Part shown: positions 49,144 to 61,269 of the stretch, piece after piece
Layout: each line of letters begins with the position of its first letter
Numbering within the stretch: position 1 is the stretch's first letter
NCBI GenBank assembly: GCA_030762175.1
Contig: CM060831.1
Span: 32,067,001-32,131,000 of the forward strand
Reading direction: 5' to 3'
Source of the DNA: Metallyticus violacea
Taxonomy: Eukaryota; Arthropoda; Insecta; Mantodea; Metallyticidae
Length of the DNA stretch: 64,000 nucleotides
The notes under the pieces: model-generated
Seen by the model: the letters and a program-made list of their open reading frames with translations, nothing else
Told to the model about the DNA's origin: nothing
Database searches by the model: none
Position numbers and translations under genes: made by a program

Positions 49144-49518
49144 AAATTCCTGACAACAGATGACTCGTTGCTGCTTTTGGAGTGAGGAAAGAAACTAGGT
49201 ACCCTACTTGCACTAACCTTATTCATGTATAAATGTTCATGAATAATTCGACGACTGTTGTTTTAGAAAGGCCCACCATTACTGCTACTTCTGTAACTTT
49301 GAGTCACCGGTCTTTCATAATTGTTCATTTCACAAGATGTTTTCAGGAGTGAGCACCTCCAAAGGCCGACCTGCACGCTCTTCATCTTCATGCTTTCTCA
49401 ACCCATTCGAAAAAGTTTGGCCTATTCTTTTACGGTAGAATATGAGGGGGACAGCTGTTTAATGTCATTTGGCGTAAGTCCTTCCTTTGTGAAGAACTTA
49501 CAGCTCGATACTCTATTA

Positions 49519-49521
<3 letters not shown>

Positions 49522-49564
<43 letters not shown>
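49522..49564. repeat. (TA)n microsatellite at the broken end of the mariner
   Basis: About 21 TA units sit just before the transposase start, where the mariner's right end is missing. Mariner target sites are TA, so the run may mark a deletion or a rearranged insertion site. Confidence 0.93.
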
Positions 49565-49568
<4 letters not shown>

Positions 49569-49757
49569 GAGCATTGAAACTTTCTTCTTCTTCTTTCTAC
49601 GAGAATATACAGCAAATGACAATCTCTCAAAATTTACAAATTGACCATTGAGGCTTGCTGTGATGTGGAATGTTCCAGTCAGCATATATTCATGTTTGGC
49701 AACGCCGCTATATGCAGGAATTGGTTGATCTTCATACACCATTAACTCTGCGTCTAT

Positions 49758-50020
49758 AATGTGTTCCCGATGCAAACAAGTATGAATGCATCACTCCGCG
49801 GTCATTGCTCCAATTGGTTAAATATCACTATTAGTCCTACTAACAGCTGATGTAACGTATTTAATTATTAGCTTTTAGTACTATTCACAAACTTCACCAA
49901 TAAACATTTTGCGCGATAATCATGTCGCCCTTTTTCAACGAATTTCCTTGAAAGATTTAACAATATAATCATGACCAGCTCTTGCTTCCGCCATGGCACT
50001 TCTTTCCATTGAAATGACGT
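49758..50020 (-). repeat. Dispersed repeat G, copy 1 (unclassified)
   Basis: This is similar, as its reverse complement, to 61270-61532. Shared blocks include GAATGCATCACTCCGC, CACTATTAGTCCTAC, AACAGCTGATG, ACATTTTGCG and CGCCATGG. Neither copy has an RT or transposase motif, and no terminal repeats are obvious. On the minus strand the copy starts MAEARAGHDYIVKSFKEIR then stop. Confidence 0.8.
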
Positions 50021-51689
50021 ATATTGTACAGAGAACAAATATGTATTTTACTAACATTAAAATAAAAGTATTCATAGCGACTGCAATCTCAAATTATTAC
50101 GTTATTTACTATTATATTTTTCTCAATGAAAAGTAGTCCCCATCAAAGTTAAGGTTCGACAAACGAGACCTTTCAAAGCAAAACCTAAAAGGCGGTATCT
50201 TGTAGAATCCCTACACAAGCTTTTGATGGTATATTCTCCACCCTAAGGAAGAATGTCAGGTAGTAGTTTTTCGATGCTTTTAGAGCGCCAATATCTTTCT
50301 TCACAATCTGTGTTCAAGTTCCGAACAGTGGACAAAAAATGCAATCCCAAAAAGAATGTTAATTTATTTCACCAAGCTTGTTTTTTCTGTTTAGCCAATG
50401 GAGTGAACTTTTAAAAACTACGTATGGATTACTTTATTTATAGTCTCAATAGTTATATTTTTAAAAACCGTGATGTCGGGTACTTAGACCGAAATCGATT
50501 TTCCAGAACCCAGCCAGCATGAGTAGAAGAGTTCCTGAAATGTATTTGGCAGTTTAAACAATCTCATTAAAAAAAACCCTTGCCTGTTTATACACATCTT
50601 AAAAACGTGTAGTTTGCTCTTTCATTGGCAAAAGTCAATTATCTTTGCCGAATACTTGTTGCTAGTAAAAGCTTTCGTAACAATAGGGGGGAGCAGATTA
50701 AAACCAGACATTTATTTTTTTAAAGAGGAATAGACTTATTCACTACCCTATTAAAAACTCCTAAACAGGAGCAATTTTTTTATATAGCAAACTAAAATCA
50801 GCGAAAACATTAGCTGGAAGCATGGGCTTCGATTTCAAACAAAAGATACTTTATTCATACATGCCAACACCAGCTGTGCATCACTCCGCTAAATGTTGCT
50901 GTATAAGGTATGTAATGCACATTTATTGTATTGTTGGCCCGAAACATAAGCCAATAGCATACAAACGAAATGGTATTCCCTATTCATTATATTGCAATCT
51001 TTCTACCAGAGTTTGCAAAGATACTGCATGTAGTGCTTACGTTAGAGGAGAAAATGATTAAAAATAATACTGTCATTTTGGTAGTTCCAGATTAGCAGTG
51101 TTAGACAATCCCCACCCTAATAATTGAGAAAATAAGCTGAGCAATATGAGTTGGAGATACAATGTTTTTCTTCTGGAATTGAACATTATTGGAAAGCAAA
51201 GCTTAGCATTTCCAATTGCAAAATAAAATCTGTATATACCTGAATCAAGTACTGACATGAGTTAAAAATGAAAACTTCCCAACAAAGTCACTGCACATCT
51301 CAATACTTGACCGGCAAACAAATGTACCTGCGGATGCATACCCATGAAGACAATGAATAAGATGTATGAAGATAAATCGAATCGTTTATTGTTGCAGAAT
51401 GCATAGAAAAACATTGAAAGTTTTCCGTGACATACTTTGAACATACATGTTTTGGTTACTGGCATTTAAAGTATTTAAAAAAATACATTTTTAAATTATA
51501 CATATTTGTTTACTTTCGAAAAGTTTTAGGCCTTTTACTTGGGGTACACTGACTACAGTTTGTATTAGGGGTAGCCCTAATGTCATAAAATAGGAGCTAT
51601 TATAAGTTCATATAGCTGTAAGGTAATGATGTAAAGAACAATTATATCCGCTATTACCTTGAGTTGAATACGATCTTTAATTTTCGGAT
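50021..51689. other. AT-rich noncoding DNA, nothing identified
   Basis: Only short chance frames. Confidence 0.55.
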
Positions 51690-52012
51690 TAAAGCTCTAC
51701 CACTGATTTACAATCGGCGCGTAGGGAGTTCAATGCAAGTTGGTTATGGGATACCGTAGGCGGAGGCCAAGCCCTCCCAAGGCCGTAACTGCCATTAGGG
51801 GAGGAGAGTTGTGTCGTGCTTATGTGAATGAATGGCGTAGGCTGCGTACCCGATGGAAAAAGGACATGCGCCGATGCAGTTAGGTCTACTTGCTGGCTGG
51901 AGACTGCGACAAGGTCGGCCAAACGCCGCTGTACTGTCTTTCCTGACATCAAATCAAGCTAATTCTCCGCGTCCCGTGACCCTGGTTGAGGATGTCCTCT
52001 ATTGAATGAATG
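51690..52012 (+). repeat. GC-rich repeat-like block with GAAT tail (unclassified)
   Basis: This GC-richer segment ends in TCCTCTATTGAATGAATGAA, a short tandem tail of the kind left by non-LTR retroposition. It resembles the (ATTC)n tail of SINE family A read in the opposite sense. No coding match was recognised and no second copy is in the window. A LINE or SINE 3' end is the likeliest reading. Confidence 0.35.
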
Positions 52013-52300
52013 AAGATTTGCTGGCCTCCATTATCTGGTAGCATCGTACGTTTCGCTGGAAGTTATTCTCCTTTTGAGCTCTGGACCTTCTCCATGCAGA
52101 TACCTCTTTTAGAAATATGATGCCTGGAAAATTAGTGGATTTGATCGCCGGATGTAAATTCTGTGTCCTCTTTAGATTTACAAACCAACAAATAAGAAAT
52201 AATTATATATATATATAACGAATACTGAAGCTAATGTATTTCTCTGACTATTCGGTTTGGTAGCTTTTACCACTAACAATTTTATGAGGCATTTTTTAAA

Positions 52301-52852
52301 TTGTGTTTTAACGCCCGTTTTAACTACAGAGGCATCATAAGCGGTGGACAATGTTGATACACGGGATGGAATGTTAAAACTGGGAAGGAATTTTTTAAAG
52401 GAAAGAAGCGTTCCAGGCCTAAGTTTAGGTTTACCTCTCCGGCATTTGCCATTTATGAGGACTGAGGGAAAACCTGGAAAAAATCTGTCAGGAAGGACGG
52501 CCCTCTAGTTCACGAGTCCGCGTCTTAACGACCTCTTGTTGCTTTGGTTTATTTACAGACGCTCTTTAACATATCAGGTCATTAGAGTCCTGTTCAATTC
52601 AGGACGTGAAACGGCCGATCTCAAAGGCCTCTTCTTTCAGGCTTGAGGTTCTTTTATGTACCGTAAATCTACAACACGGGACCCATGGTTTCACTTACCT
52701 TCCGAATAAAGCCATACTTAGGATTTTACGCCCGAAAAAATCCATCGACCCCGGCCGGGAGTGAACCCGCGATCTAGGGTCTACAAGACAAGTATATTTA
52801 CCACTAGACCACCAGAGTCGACGTTATCGACCTCGGACACCCGTGGCGGTTT
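52301..52852 (-). mobile_element. SINE family A interrupted by a family B SINE
   Basis: The 3' end (AACGCCCGTTTTAACTACAG on the plus strand) through the body and B-box region run from 52301 to 52535. The A-box end (plus strand TCGACCTCGGACACCCG) resumes at about 52824-52852. The interruption falls inside the head, next to the conserved TTAACGACC. Together the two parts form a complete family A copy. Confidence 0.87.
52536..52823 (-). mobile_element. SINE family B nested in family A, 11-bp target duplication
   Basis: This is a full family B copy. The minus-strand head includes GGTCTAGTGGTAAATATAC and a B box GCGGGTTCACTCC, with the body GTAAAAGAACC-like block and CGGCCGTTTCACGTCCTGAA. It is flanked by TTAACGACCTC (52525-52535) and TTATCGACCTC (52824-52834), one mismatch in 11. 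It therefore inserted after the family A copy. Confidence 0.9.
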
Positions 52853-53666
52853 TACGATGCCTGCCTATATGTGCATCATACATTAATACAATTCTTCTCT
52901 AACTGAACAAACTTGCGACGTAAAAGTGCAACAAACTTTGAATAAATTAATAAAATTAAGGAGCGTGCTAGGCACAACTGAAAAGGTGTTTCAGGCACTT
53001 AAAACTATCAGCTCAAATATCTGCTATACTATTTATTGATATCGGCTAGCTGTTTTTGCTAAATTTGAGGGCACGTAAAAGGTCCATTAAAATAGCACAG
53101 AGAATTTATATTAATAATTAAAAATCACATTTTCGGCAGTTATATTTTTTACATTGCACAAGAGCCAAAACTATAGCAGAAATTAAAAGAAATTAAATTA
53201 GAGTAGTAATGGCGTTTACCGCATGCTTCTAAACAATTAGTTTACGAGTAATTGGTTTTTGAAGTTTTATCCATTAAAAGCAAACGAAGCGCAGCATGGT
53301 AATTAATATGATTTTTCTGCCTTTTGTTTTCTTTCAAATTAATTATCTGAAACTGGTCTGATCTCCTGATTTGGCTTCTTTTTATTTATTTCTATGGGGA
53401 AAACTGAAGAATAGTTTACTAAAATGTATCAACTACACAAGACATTCTTTAATCACATAACAGCAGTGTGAAATGCTAAGTAATGTGCAACAATCCCTGG
53501 ATTTATTTATTTAATCATTATACACTGGCATGTAACTGATACACGACAAAACATCTATGATCCAGACATATTATATTTATTATTCTAATTTCGCTACAGT
53601 TAAGGTCATTGTTCTATTAAAAATAATATATCTTTATACTGAAAATACTACTACTACCTACTACTA

Positions 53667-53667
<1 letters not shown>

Positions 53668-53702
<35 letters not shown>
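53668..53702. repeat. (AAT)n microsatellite
   Basis: About eleven AAT units, preceded by an imperfect CTA repeat. Confidence 0.93.
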
Positions 53703-53704
<2 letters not shown>

Positions 53705-53766
53705 CAACTGCTAGTTTCGTAAGCTCTTATTTAAGGCGAATTTTAAGCGTCTCACTTGTATATTGA

Positions 53767-53808
53767 GTGTGAATAGTGTTTAACGCCCGTTATTGCTACA
53801 GAGACCTA
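53767..53808 (-). mobile_element. 42-bp SINE family A tail with 8-bp target duplication
   Basis: GTGAATAGTGTTTAACGCCC and ATTGCTACAGAGACC are the 3' end of family A on the minus strand. TATATTGA flanks both sides (53759-53766 and 53809-53816). Like the insertion at 48529, it is an extremely 5'-truncated copy. Confidence 0.8.
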
Positions 53809-54540
53809 TATATTGAACATGCATATTTATAAAAGAAAATACCATAAAGTTTAAGAGTAGTAAACAAAACGTAGAATTTAGTTTCTCAATTCTTAGATTT
53901 TTCAATTAAAATATAAAACTAACGATATTAAGCACATATTGTATTGTACATCATCGCCATCAATTATTGTCACTCAACACTACTTGCTGTTTTAATTTTG
54001 TTTCTAATTAAAGAACATGGAGAAGCTTTTCTCAATTTAAAAAATAAATGATAAATTTAAATTAAATTTTCTACAGCTGGGACAGCAGTTCGCCAATTCT
54101 GTACAAACATTTCCTATTGAAATGAAAAGTGTATAGAAATATCCCTACACAATTGTTGGAGATAACATAACAGAACATGAAAAGAAAACTATTTCGAATT
54201 GTGTTCTTTATTTTGTATTCTATGTCGCTTAATTCGGAAGTTTTTGAGCACCGAGGGTATGCATTACTTAGAATGAAAACAAGCATTGTTGCTGGCAAGT
54301 GGTGAAACTATTGCTAATGAACCTCACTGACATTTTATTTCTATCAAAGTAGAGTGTTTTAAAGTTAGCATTAGGTATCTCTGGAATTACCACATCAATT
54401 CACGATCACAGTGTCTAGCTGACTACTGATGACCTGTGTTTTAATAAATGTGATCCCCCCCCCCCCTCTCAGAGATTTTTCTCGTAGTGGTAAAGCTAAC
54501 CCTAGTACTGTACACCTCCCCCAGCAAGAAAGCTCTAGCA

Positions 54541-54757
54541 CAGCTTCTCTCAACCTATGGGTCCCGACCCACGGATGGTTCCTAAGAGGGTTTTGGTGAG
54601 TTGCGAAATCTCCCGATGGTTGGACCAACGAAACCACAGAAATGCTAACGCTTTAATAAAATTGTACTATTGCTTAATAGGTGTAATTTTTACTTTTATG
54701 ATAGAGTGTACTAATTTAATTCAAGAATGTTTAATATCCTTCAAAGTGGAACCACTG
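54541..54757 (+). mobile_element. 217-bp hAT-like non-autonomous element with 8-bp target duplication
   Basis: The left end CAGCTTCTCTCAACC, followed by TATGGGTCCCGACCC, resembles the widespread hAT terminus CAGnGnTTCTCAACCtnTGGGTCGCGACCC. The right end, reverse-complemented, starts CAGTGGTTCCAC. CTCTAGCA (54533-54540) and CTTTAGCA (54758-54765) form an 8-bp duplication with one mismatch, fitting the hAT target consensus nTnnnnAn. It has no coding capacity, and the right terminal repeat is shorter and less exact than the left. Confidence 0.75.
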
Positions 54758-57700
54758 CTTTAGCATATTCCATTTGCTCAGCTCAAGTTATCTTAATTCT
54801 TTAGAACGCAAGTTGTTCAGTAAATTTCCCTTGATTACAATTATAATTCAAAATGTTAAATACAGGCTAACGAAATGACTGCGGTACTTCGATTTCCCTG
54901 CAGCTGCTAGCATGCTCCTTGAGACGGCGCCTATTCTAACAACACCCACCACCACCTTGCCAAGGCTGCCGGGATGTGTTTAGCTCACCTGCTGGCACCG
55001 ATTATTATGACCTACATTTCAGGTTCCCAATCCCTGCCAAAAGAGCAATGGGCCCTTCCTCATAGATGCACCAACGATATAGTAAGTCAGATGAACAGAG
55101 GCACTTTGACTAAGTCAGTGGTCAGAACTATAATGTGCATGTCCTACGGACCGCATGTTCTGGCATTAAACATTTAGAAAAAGGCATTTAAAATATGCAA
55201 TATAGCCTATAGGCCAGTAACTAAAAATTAATTAAAAAGGCAATGATCATTAAATTTGCAAAAAGTATTATTGTTTTAAATATCAGCTACTTACAGTTGT
55301 GCTAATTTGACATAATAAAAATGTAAATAACGATTGTTTTTTTAAACAGCAATATTACTGTAAAGAGGAAAAAACGCCACATTTAATAAATAACAGTTTC
55401 TCCTCAATTAAGTGCAGAATGTGAAAGGAGGACCTATGCTTATTTAAGCCTAACAAAGGATCACGCCAGAAATTTCGAACAATAATGTTGTTAGTCGGCA
55501 TCTCAGTGAAACTTTATGATGGTGAGCCCCTTTTTCATTACGAACGAGCGGCACCTAAAAGGTTTTCCTTATTGTTGCTGTTTAAATCTCTGTAATGGAA
55601 ACCGTGCAGCGCTGTAAATAATGCAGAATTAGATCGTTAGGTCACAAACAATGAAAAGTTACCTGACTTAGGAGGGTTGAACACATTTTAACCATAAAAT
55701 AAAAATCACTGCAAATGTTCTTTGCAACAGCTGCCTTGGAACATCTTATTCCCGCCAATGAAGCACTAAACGACAATAATTGAAAAATTACAAAAATAAG
55801 AAAATAACCAAAAGGCTGAACGCTGCAAATAAGCCGTGTATGACAGTTCATGAATATTATTTCTGTAAATGTACATCTTTTTTTGATAGTCAGCAATTAA
55901 GGATGGAGAGAGAAATCATTCTGTGTTAACACAGGCTTTAAAAGTTGCCATACCATTTAAATGTATGTGCCCAAGAAAATTAAATAAATGTAAAACTATA
56001 CAACTTTTTGATTACGAACTTTATCAAAGTAATCTTAGCTTATTTTCGTAATTTTTTGTTGATTTTGAAAAATAAAACATCTAATTACTGAACACAAGCA
56101 CACATCGGGAAAAAACAAAATCACACACAAACTGGGAGAAAATACTTACAAATTAGATTTTGTTGATGTAGCTATTGTGCAAGTATTCCATTCTAATGAA
56201 GATCTGGGCAGTTCTCTCAAGCAATACAAGACTTACTACTTTCATCAAATCGGCGAAAAACAAAACTGAACAAGGGCAGAAATTGAACTATAGCAGTTCC
56301 AGGAATGTAAATATTGGTTAAGGGGATAGATAGCCTTTGAAGCGAGGGACAAAAGTAAAAATGTGCATTTGTTGAAAATAAAAGGCAGTTGATTACATTA
56401 TATTGGAAATTCAGATATAGAAATTGTGCTAAAGATACTGTATCTTCATAAATATTCTTTCGTTATCACTGTAGAACAAACATTAACAGTATGCTAACTC
56501 CATATCGCGATAGATTCTGCACACGAACAAATCACCACTTTTTTTCCAGCCAGGTTTCAGTTAATCACTTCAAAACACTACTAGAAAGTAAATGTCATCT
56601 CAGCCCTATGAATAATGCCTGGATTAACTGCAAAATTACTGTCAGAAAAGATTTAAATGTAGCGAAATCATATTCGTAAATTGTGGAACACTATGGAATG
56701 ATTTATTTTCACCTTTTTTGTAATCATTTTCTTAATTTTGATAATTGTAGTTTAGTGCTACATTGGCGTGTATAAGAATTGTTTCAATGCTGCTGATGGC
56801 AAGAACGGTCTTCCTTCTATGAAATGCCCTATGGGGAAAATAATGTATTCATCCCTTCTGTGTGTAAACAGATTAGTTTACCAACTTGCGACCCAAGTTT
56901 ACATTATTTGCTGTAAAATAATCACTGCAGTTACAGCGAAATACGGTTCCGATCACAACCATTGTACACGTGATAAGGAAATCCCGCTCTTCTGTATAAA
57001 CGAGACTCGCTATCCTAAATTTTCACTGAAATGCCGACTAACAACATTATTGCCTTTCGGCGTGACCCTTTGTTGGACTCAACAAGGGATTGCTTCTCCT
57101 TTCACATTTTGCACGGTTAATAAGAAAAGCCAGTTGTTTAGTAAATGTATTGCCTATTATTTGTGATTTAAAATAATATACATGTTTAAAAATACATGAA
57201 TCATTATTGAATTAGGAATTAAATATAACTTCAGGTAACTAAAAAAAAAGTAATGATCATTATGTTTAAATTAATTTTTAATTGTATCTTGCCTTTGATT
57301 AATCCTATGTTACATATTTTAAATGCTTTTGAATACATTTACAATGCCTGAACTTCCGATCTCCTGTTATAAGGACATAAGAAAGCCTTTGAGCGTTGCC
57401 CCATTGTATTCCCATACAACGCACTAAAATGTAAGAACAAAGTGGATGTCTATTGATTTTAAACATCGACAACATCGTTTCTTTTATTTCCACCATTTGT
57501 TTGTGTACACTATACTATCCCCTTTCCTCTGAACTAGTAACACAGGTCAAGGATCGTTGCCGATTCTCAGTAGAAAAGCAGCTTAAGTGTACACCGTAGG
57601 CAAAACAAATTGATAGATAACAACGTTACCAACTTGATTCACCGCAGTATACTAGTAAAAACTATCATGAAACGCTACTCGCCCACAGAGGGTGATCATA

Positions 57701-59189
57701 TGCTTATAGATCGGGAAAAAAATTCTTACAAATTTATTTTAGAAAATATTAATTGCTACACCTACATACTTTGTAATTGATGACGGTGTAATATTCTGAG
57801 ATATGAATCTTTCCCTTGCAGCTCGGATACACTGACTTTCGAATCCCTGCAGTATTTGTGGTCATTTTTCCTTCCACAAATGGCTAAGATGACTAGAAAT
57901 ATTTTGCACTGAAGTCCATTTTAGATGCTGTGACTATTGTCACGATAGACCTAGTTGATATCCCTAACAAAACCATTAGTTTGTGCGCCCCCAGAATGTA
58001 AACAAACCACAGGAAGTACATACATTTGTCACCCTCTCCACAAATTTACATCTACAAATGAAATAATACTCCCATAAAAATAATGACGGCTAATTGAAAT
58101 TCGGGGAATATTCTCCTCTGCTAAATATTCTGGTTGGAGAGCCAAAGAAACATTTTGACAATGCAATAAGCATTTTCATTTAATTCCACGTAAGTTGATT
58201 ATATTTTATAAAATATTATTGACATAAATATTTGTTATGATATTTATTCAATAAAATTTTAAGGATGATGTTACGTTAGATTCACAGAGCAGCATCATAC
58301 AACACCTTTACAGATGAGTTAAATTTTTCCAGTATTCCATGCTAATGGTTACATCGCTTAACACGTTAGGAAAGCTATATCAAAAGACCTGAGAGATTTG
58401 GGAAATTGTCTGAAAAGCAAAGGAGATTATGATAAAACAGACTAACGGTTTTCCTGGTATCGAAACTGCTGCGAAGCATTTAATGTCTGCAAACACAGTG
58501 AAGTGTGGACAACATTGTTTTACGAAGATATAATGTGTCTACAAAGAACGTAATCCTATTGCATGGTGAAAGGATGCTGAGAGAATTCTCCGAGCTTGTG
58601 CATGCTACTGATGTAAATTTGCACCACCACTGTGGGGGCCGAGCTTAGGTACTCCTGCGAACAAACCTTTGTCTTTGAGAAAAAGAAATGTTTCTTTTTA
58701 AGATTTTAAATACTGATTTTAGCTTTTTTTAAAAATCAAGTTTCACTGACAAAATAAATGCATTATTTACTTGTTTTTGTGCTCTAATTATTTTAAAACG
58801 TTTTAGAAGTGCAGCTGTTATGAAAGCTTTATTGTCTTTTCTTTTCGGCCTTGCTCATTCGTCACTCGGTGAAAGCGTTCCTTATGAGACATTGGCGAAG
58901 TAGGGGAGGCGTGGGGGTAAATCATCCCCTTCATTCAAAGCAGTGTATGTCTTTGATATGCCCGTGTATTGTGGTAGAAAAGAAAGGCGGTGGGGGAGGG
59001 AGGTCAGGTATCTTGCAGTTGGTCCGGGAGCGTAGTGTTGCCTGGGTAAGTTCTTTTTAATCGACCCTTTCTTCCTCTCTTATTGTCAGGCATTTGAATG
59101 GAACTGAGCGTTTTTTTTTATCTTACCGCTTTTTACTATCTTCTTCCTCTCCTTTCTTTAATTCTGAGGATTGTCTGCATTTTTTATAA

Positions 59190-59390
59190 GCAGGGTTCGT
59201 TTCAGCTGTGGGAGCGGAAGTGACGTAGTGCCAGTTTACCCATTATGGGAACCCTGCTGAGGATTATCAGCGACGAACTCGCTATTGGCTGACCAGAGTT
59301 CGTTCGCCATTCAGACTTACACGCATTTTGCCAAAATTGAGCAAGAGTTCCTTTGATTGAAGACAAACCCCTATAGAATTCTGCGCTGGG
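59190..59390. promoter_or_regulatory. CpG-bearing block with CCAAT and CRE-like motifs (candidate)
   Basis: GGAAGTGACGTAGTG (59216-59230) combines an ETS-like and a CRE-like site, and ATTGGCTGA (59283-59291) is an inverted CCAAT box. The block has more CpGs than its surroundings. No transcript can be assigned, and short motifs of this kind occur by chance. Confidence 0.15.
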
Positions 59391-60829
59391 TGCTTTCATT
59401 AGGTGAGAGAAACAAAATAGTGCTTAATATTTTTGAAAAGAGATGCATGAAACAGTGAACATTACACATGAGCTAAAGCGATAATAAAGTTGTAAAAACG
59501 CTAGAATTTATCGCATGAACATTAAATATGATGATCCATATTATACCTAAACGTGCGAGAGGTGCAAATTAGCTTACAAATTTGTAACAAAAATGGCCAT
59601 GTTCTATTCTTGATCCCAAAGGACTACTTATGCCATTAGTTTTGTTCCCCCTTAATAAAAAGCCCCGGAGCAGTTGAAGGGTACCGGCTTCACAAGCACA
59701 CATTTAAATTCAAATAGGGAACACAGAAGCATTTCCAGTCTTGCCAGGTCTCTGCCCAATTATATTTAAAATTTATTTCACGGCATTGTATCGTACTTAT
59801 ATTTCATTTCTGTCGTTCAACTTTTGTATTTAAATGGTATCATAAATTAAACAGATGTAGCACAGAATAGTGAAACATGCACAAAGAATGTTACTATGTT
59901 GAGTGAGCTGAGTCCGACTATTTTTTCTATAGTACAATAATAAAGAATTTCTCAAAGTGGCAAGCACTAGCTGATTTTCTTAAGTGCATGCCTCGAAGGC
60001 CGTGACACCGTTTAAGGGATCGACTTTAACGCTGCTCTGGCTAAAAGCTCCAATCACGTCTAATAGTCCTAGAACTGCACTCTCGTCCATCGAAAGCTTA
60101 ACGAGGAAACGTTTACATACTAACGTCGTTTATAAAGTTCCTGTAAGAAATTAACCTTTCATACTTTTATATTGTGCTTTTTATAGCTATTGAAATTCAT
60201 ATTAACAAACAATATTAAATAATTTGCTCAGTGCGATTGCCTTTAAAGTTTATGTGCTGCAGGTGTTGCCGTTTTATGTTATTTAGAACCTTGAAATTCT
60301 CAGCAAATGAAGAGTTCCGTGTTTTTTACCAAATTCAAACTTGCACAAAGGTATATTAGCTTTACATTTTAAAGAGCAACATCTTCATTATATTTCCTTG
60401 ACTTAAACATTTACAGTATATTGGCATTGTCTCATTGAAAACCCCCATGCAACAGCGTACATTTATCACTGATCTTATATATAGAATTTATGAAAATTCA
60501 ATGTATTTCTAAACATATTTCCAAATAATCAAATTGGGACGAAAATAAATTCTAAGTAAAATGCACTTATTTTTCGACAGATATCGGTCATCAAATGTTC
60601 TCCCACCTCTCGGCATCTATTAAAACCTCCATCTAGCAATTTCCAACTATGCCCTTACAATGACCATAGGGTTCAATATAAGTATGTAACCAGGTGCTCC
60701 AACACTGGCGGAGGTATATATAACTACGGTTGCCATGATTGTGGAAGCAAAAATACGAACTTTTATGCGAGAACTAGAAACTGAGGAAAGTAAATTCCCA
60801 ATAGAGAATACAAGAGTTTGAGAAAGAAA

Positions 60830-60851
60830 TATCAGTAAATATTTACTGATA
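60830..60851. repeat. 22-bp perfect palindrome
   Basis: TATCAGTAAAT followed directly by ATTTACTGATA, with no loop. It is AT-rich, so chance is possible. Confidence 0.9.
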
Positions 60852-61269
60852 AATGAGATACAATTAGACCTACACTACACATTATCATGTTTAACATACA
60901 CATTGTTTTTTGTCAGGCATTAGGAGCTGCTCTTTACAGCAATCACATTTATAGGAAGAAAGTACCTCTCAATTTTTTACTTCCTTTGATCGAATTCAGT
61001 ATATGACAACGGAGATTTTAATCTGCAACAAATTTTTAGTTTTAATGACTTCTAATCTATTTCTCTGCGGAGTCCACGTTTTTCCTAAGCAAGAATATCC
61101 TGCCTATTGATAATGTACCAAGAAAACAGTAAATACATTCTACTACTTTCTGAAAGTTTACATATTTAAATTAAGTAGACCTAAATTCTTTAGATATCAC
61201 TGTTGTGAATATCTTATAATCAATTTTAATTGTTAGTAAAATACACGCATGTTCCTCTCTGTACAGTGC

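Larger units (their letters stand above)
48382..49520 (-). mobile_element. Mariner element, nearly complete transposase region but one end lost
   Basis: The left end TACGAGG..ACACCATAAATTTCTGG follows TA (48380-48381) and matches the terminal repeat of the element at 33927. Transposase coding runs on the minus strand from about 49520 (IEYRAV, then KFFTKEGLTPNDIKQ after a frame change) to about 48590. The expected right terminal repeat is not found; the element stops at a (TA)n run. A 54-bp SINE tail is inserted near the left end. Confidence 0.88.
54766..61269. other. Long AT-rich noncoding stretch
   Basis: This contains short GC-richer islands (about 54890-54990, 58850-59045, 59190-59390) and a 132-codon chance-like frame at 56768-57166. 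No element or conserved exon was identified. Confidence 0.5.

Noticed and set aside
56768..57166. 132-codon plus-strand frame
   Set aside because: No recognisable family or repeat, and its composition matches the AT-rich background; no splice sites or context.
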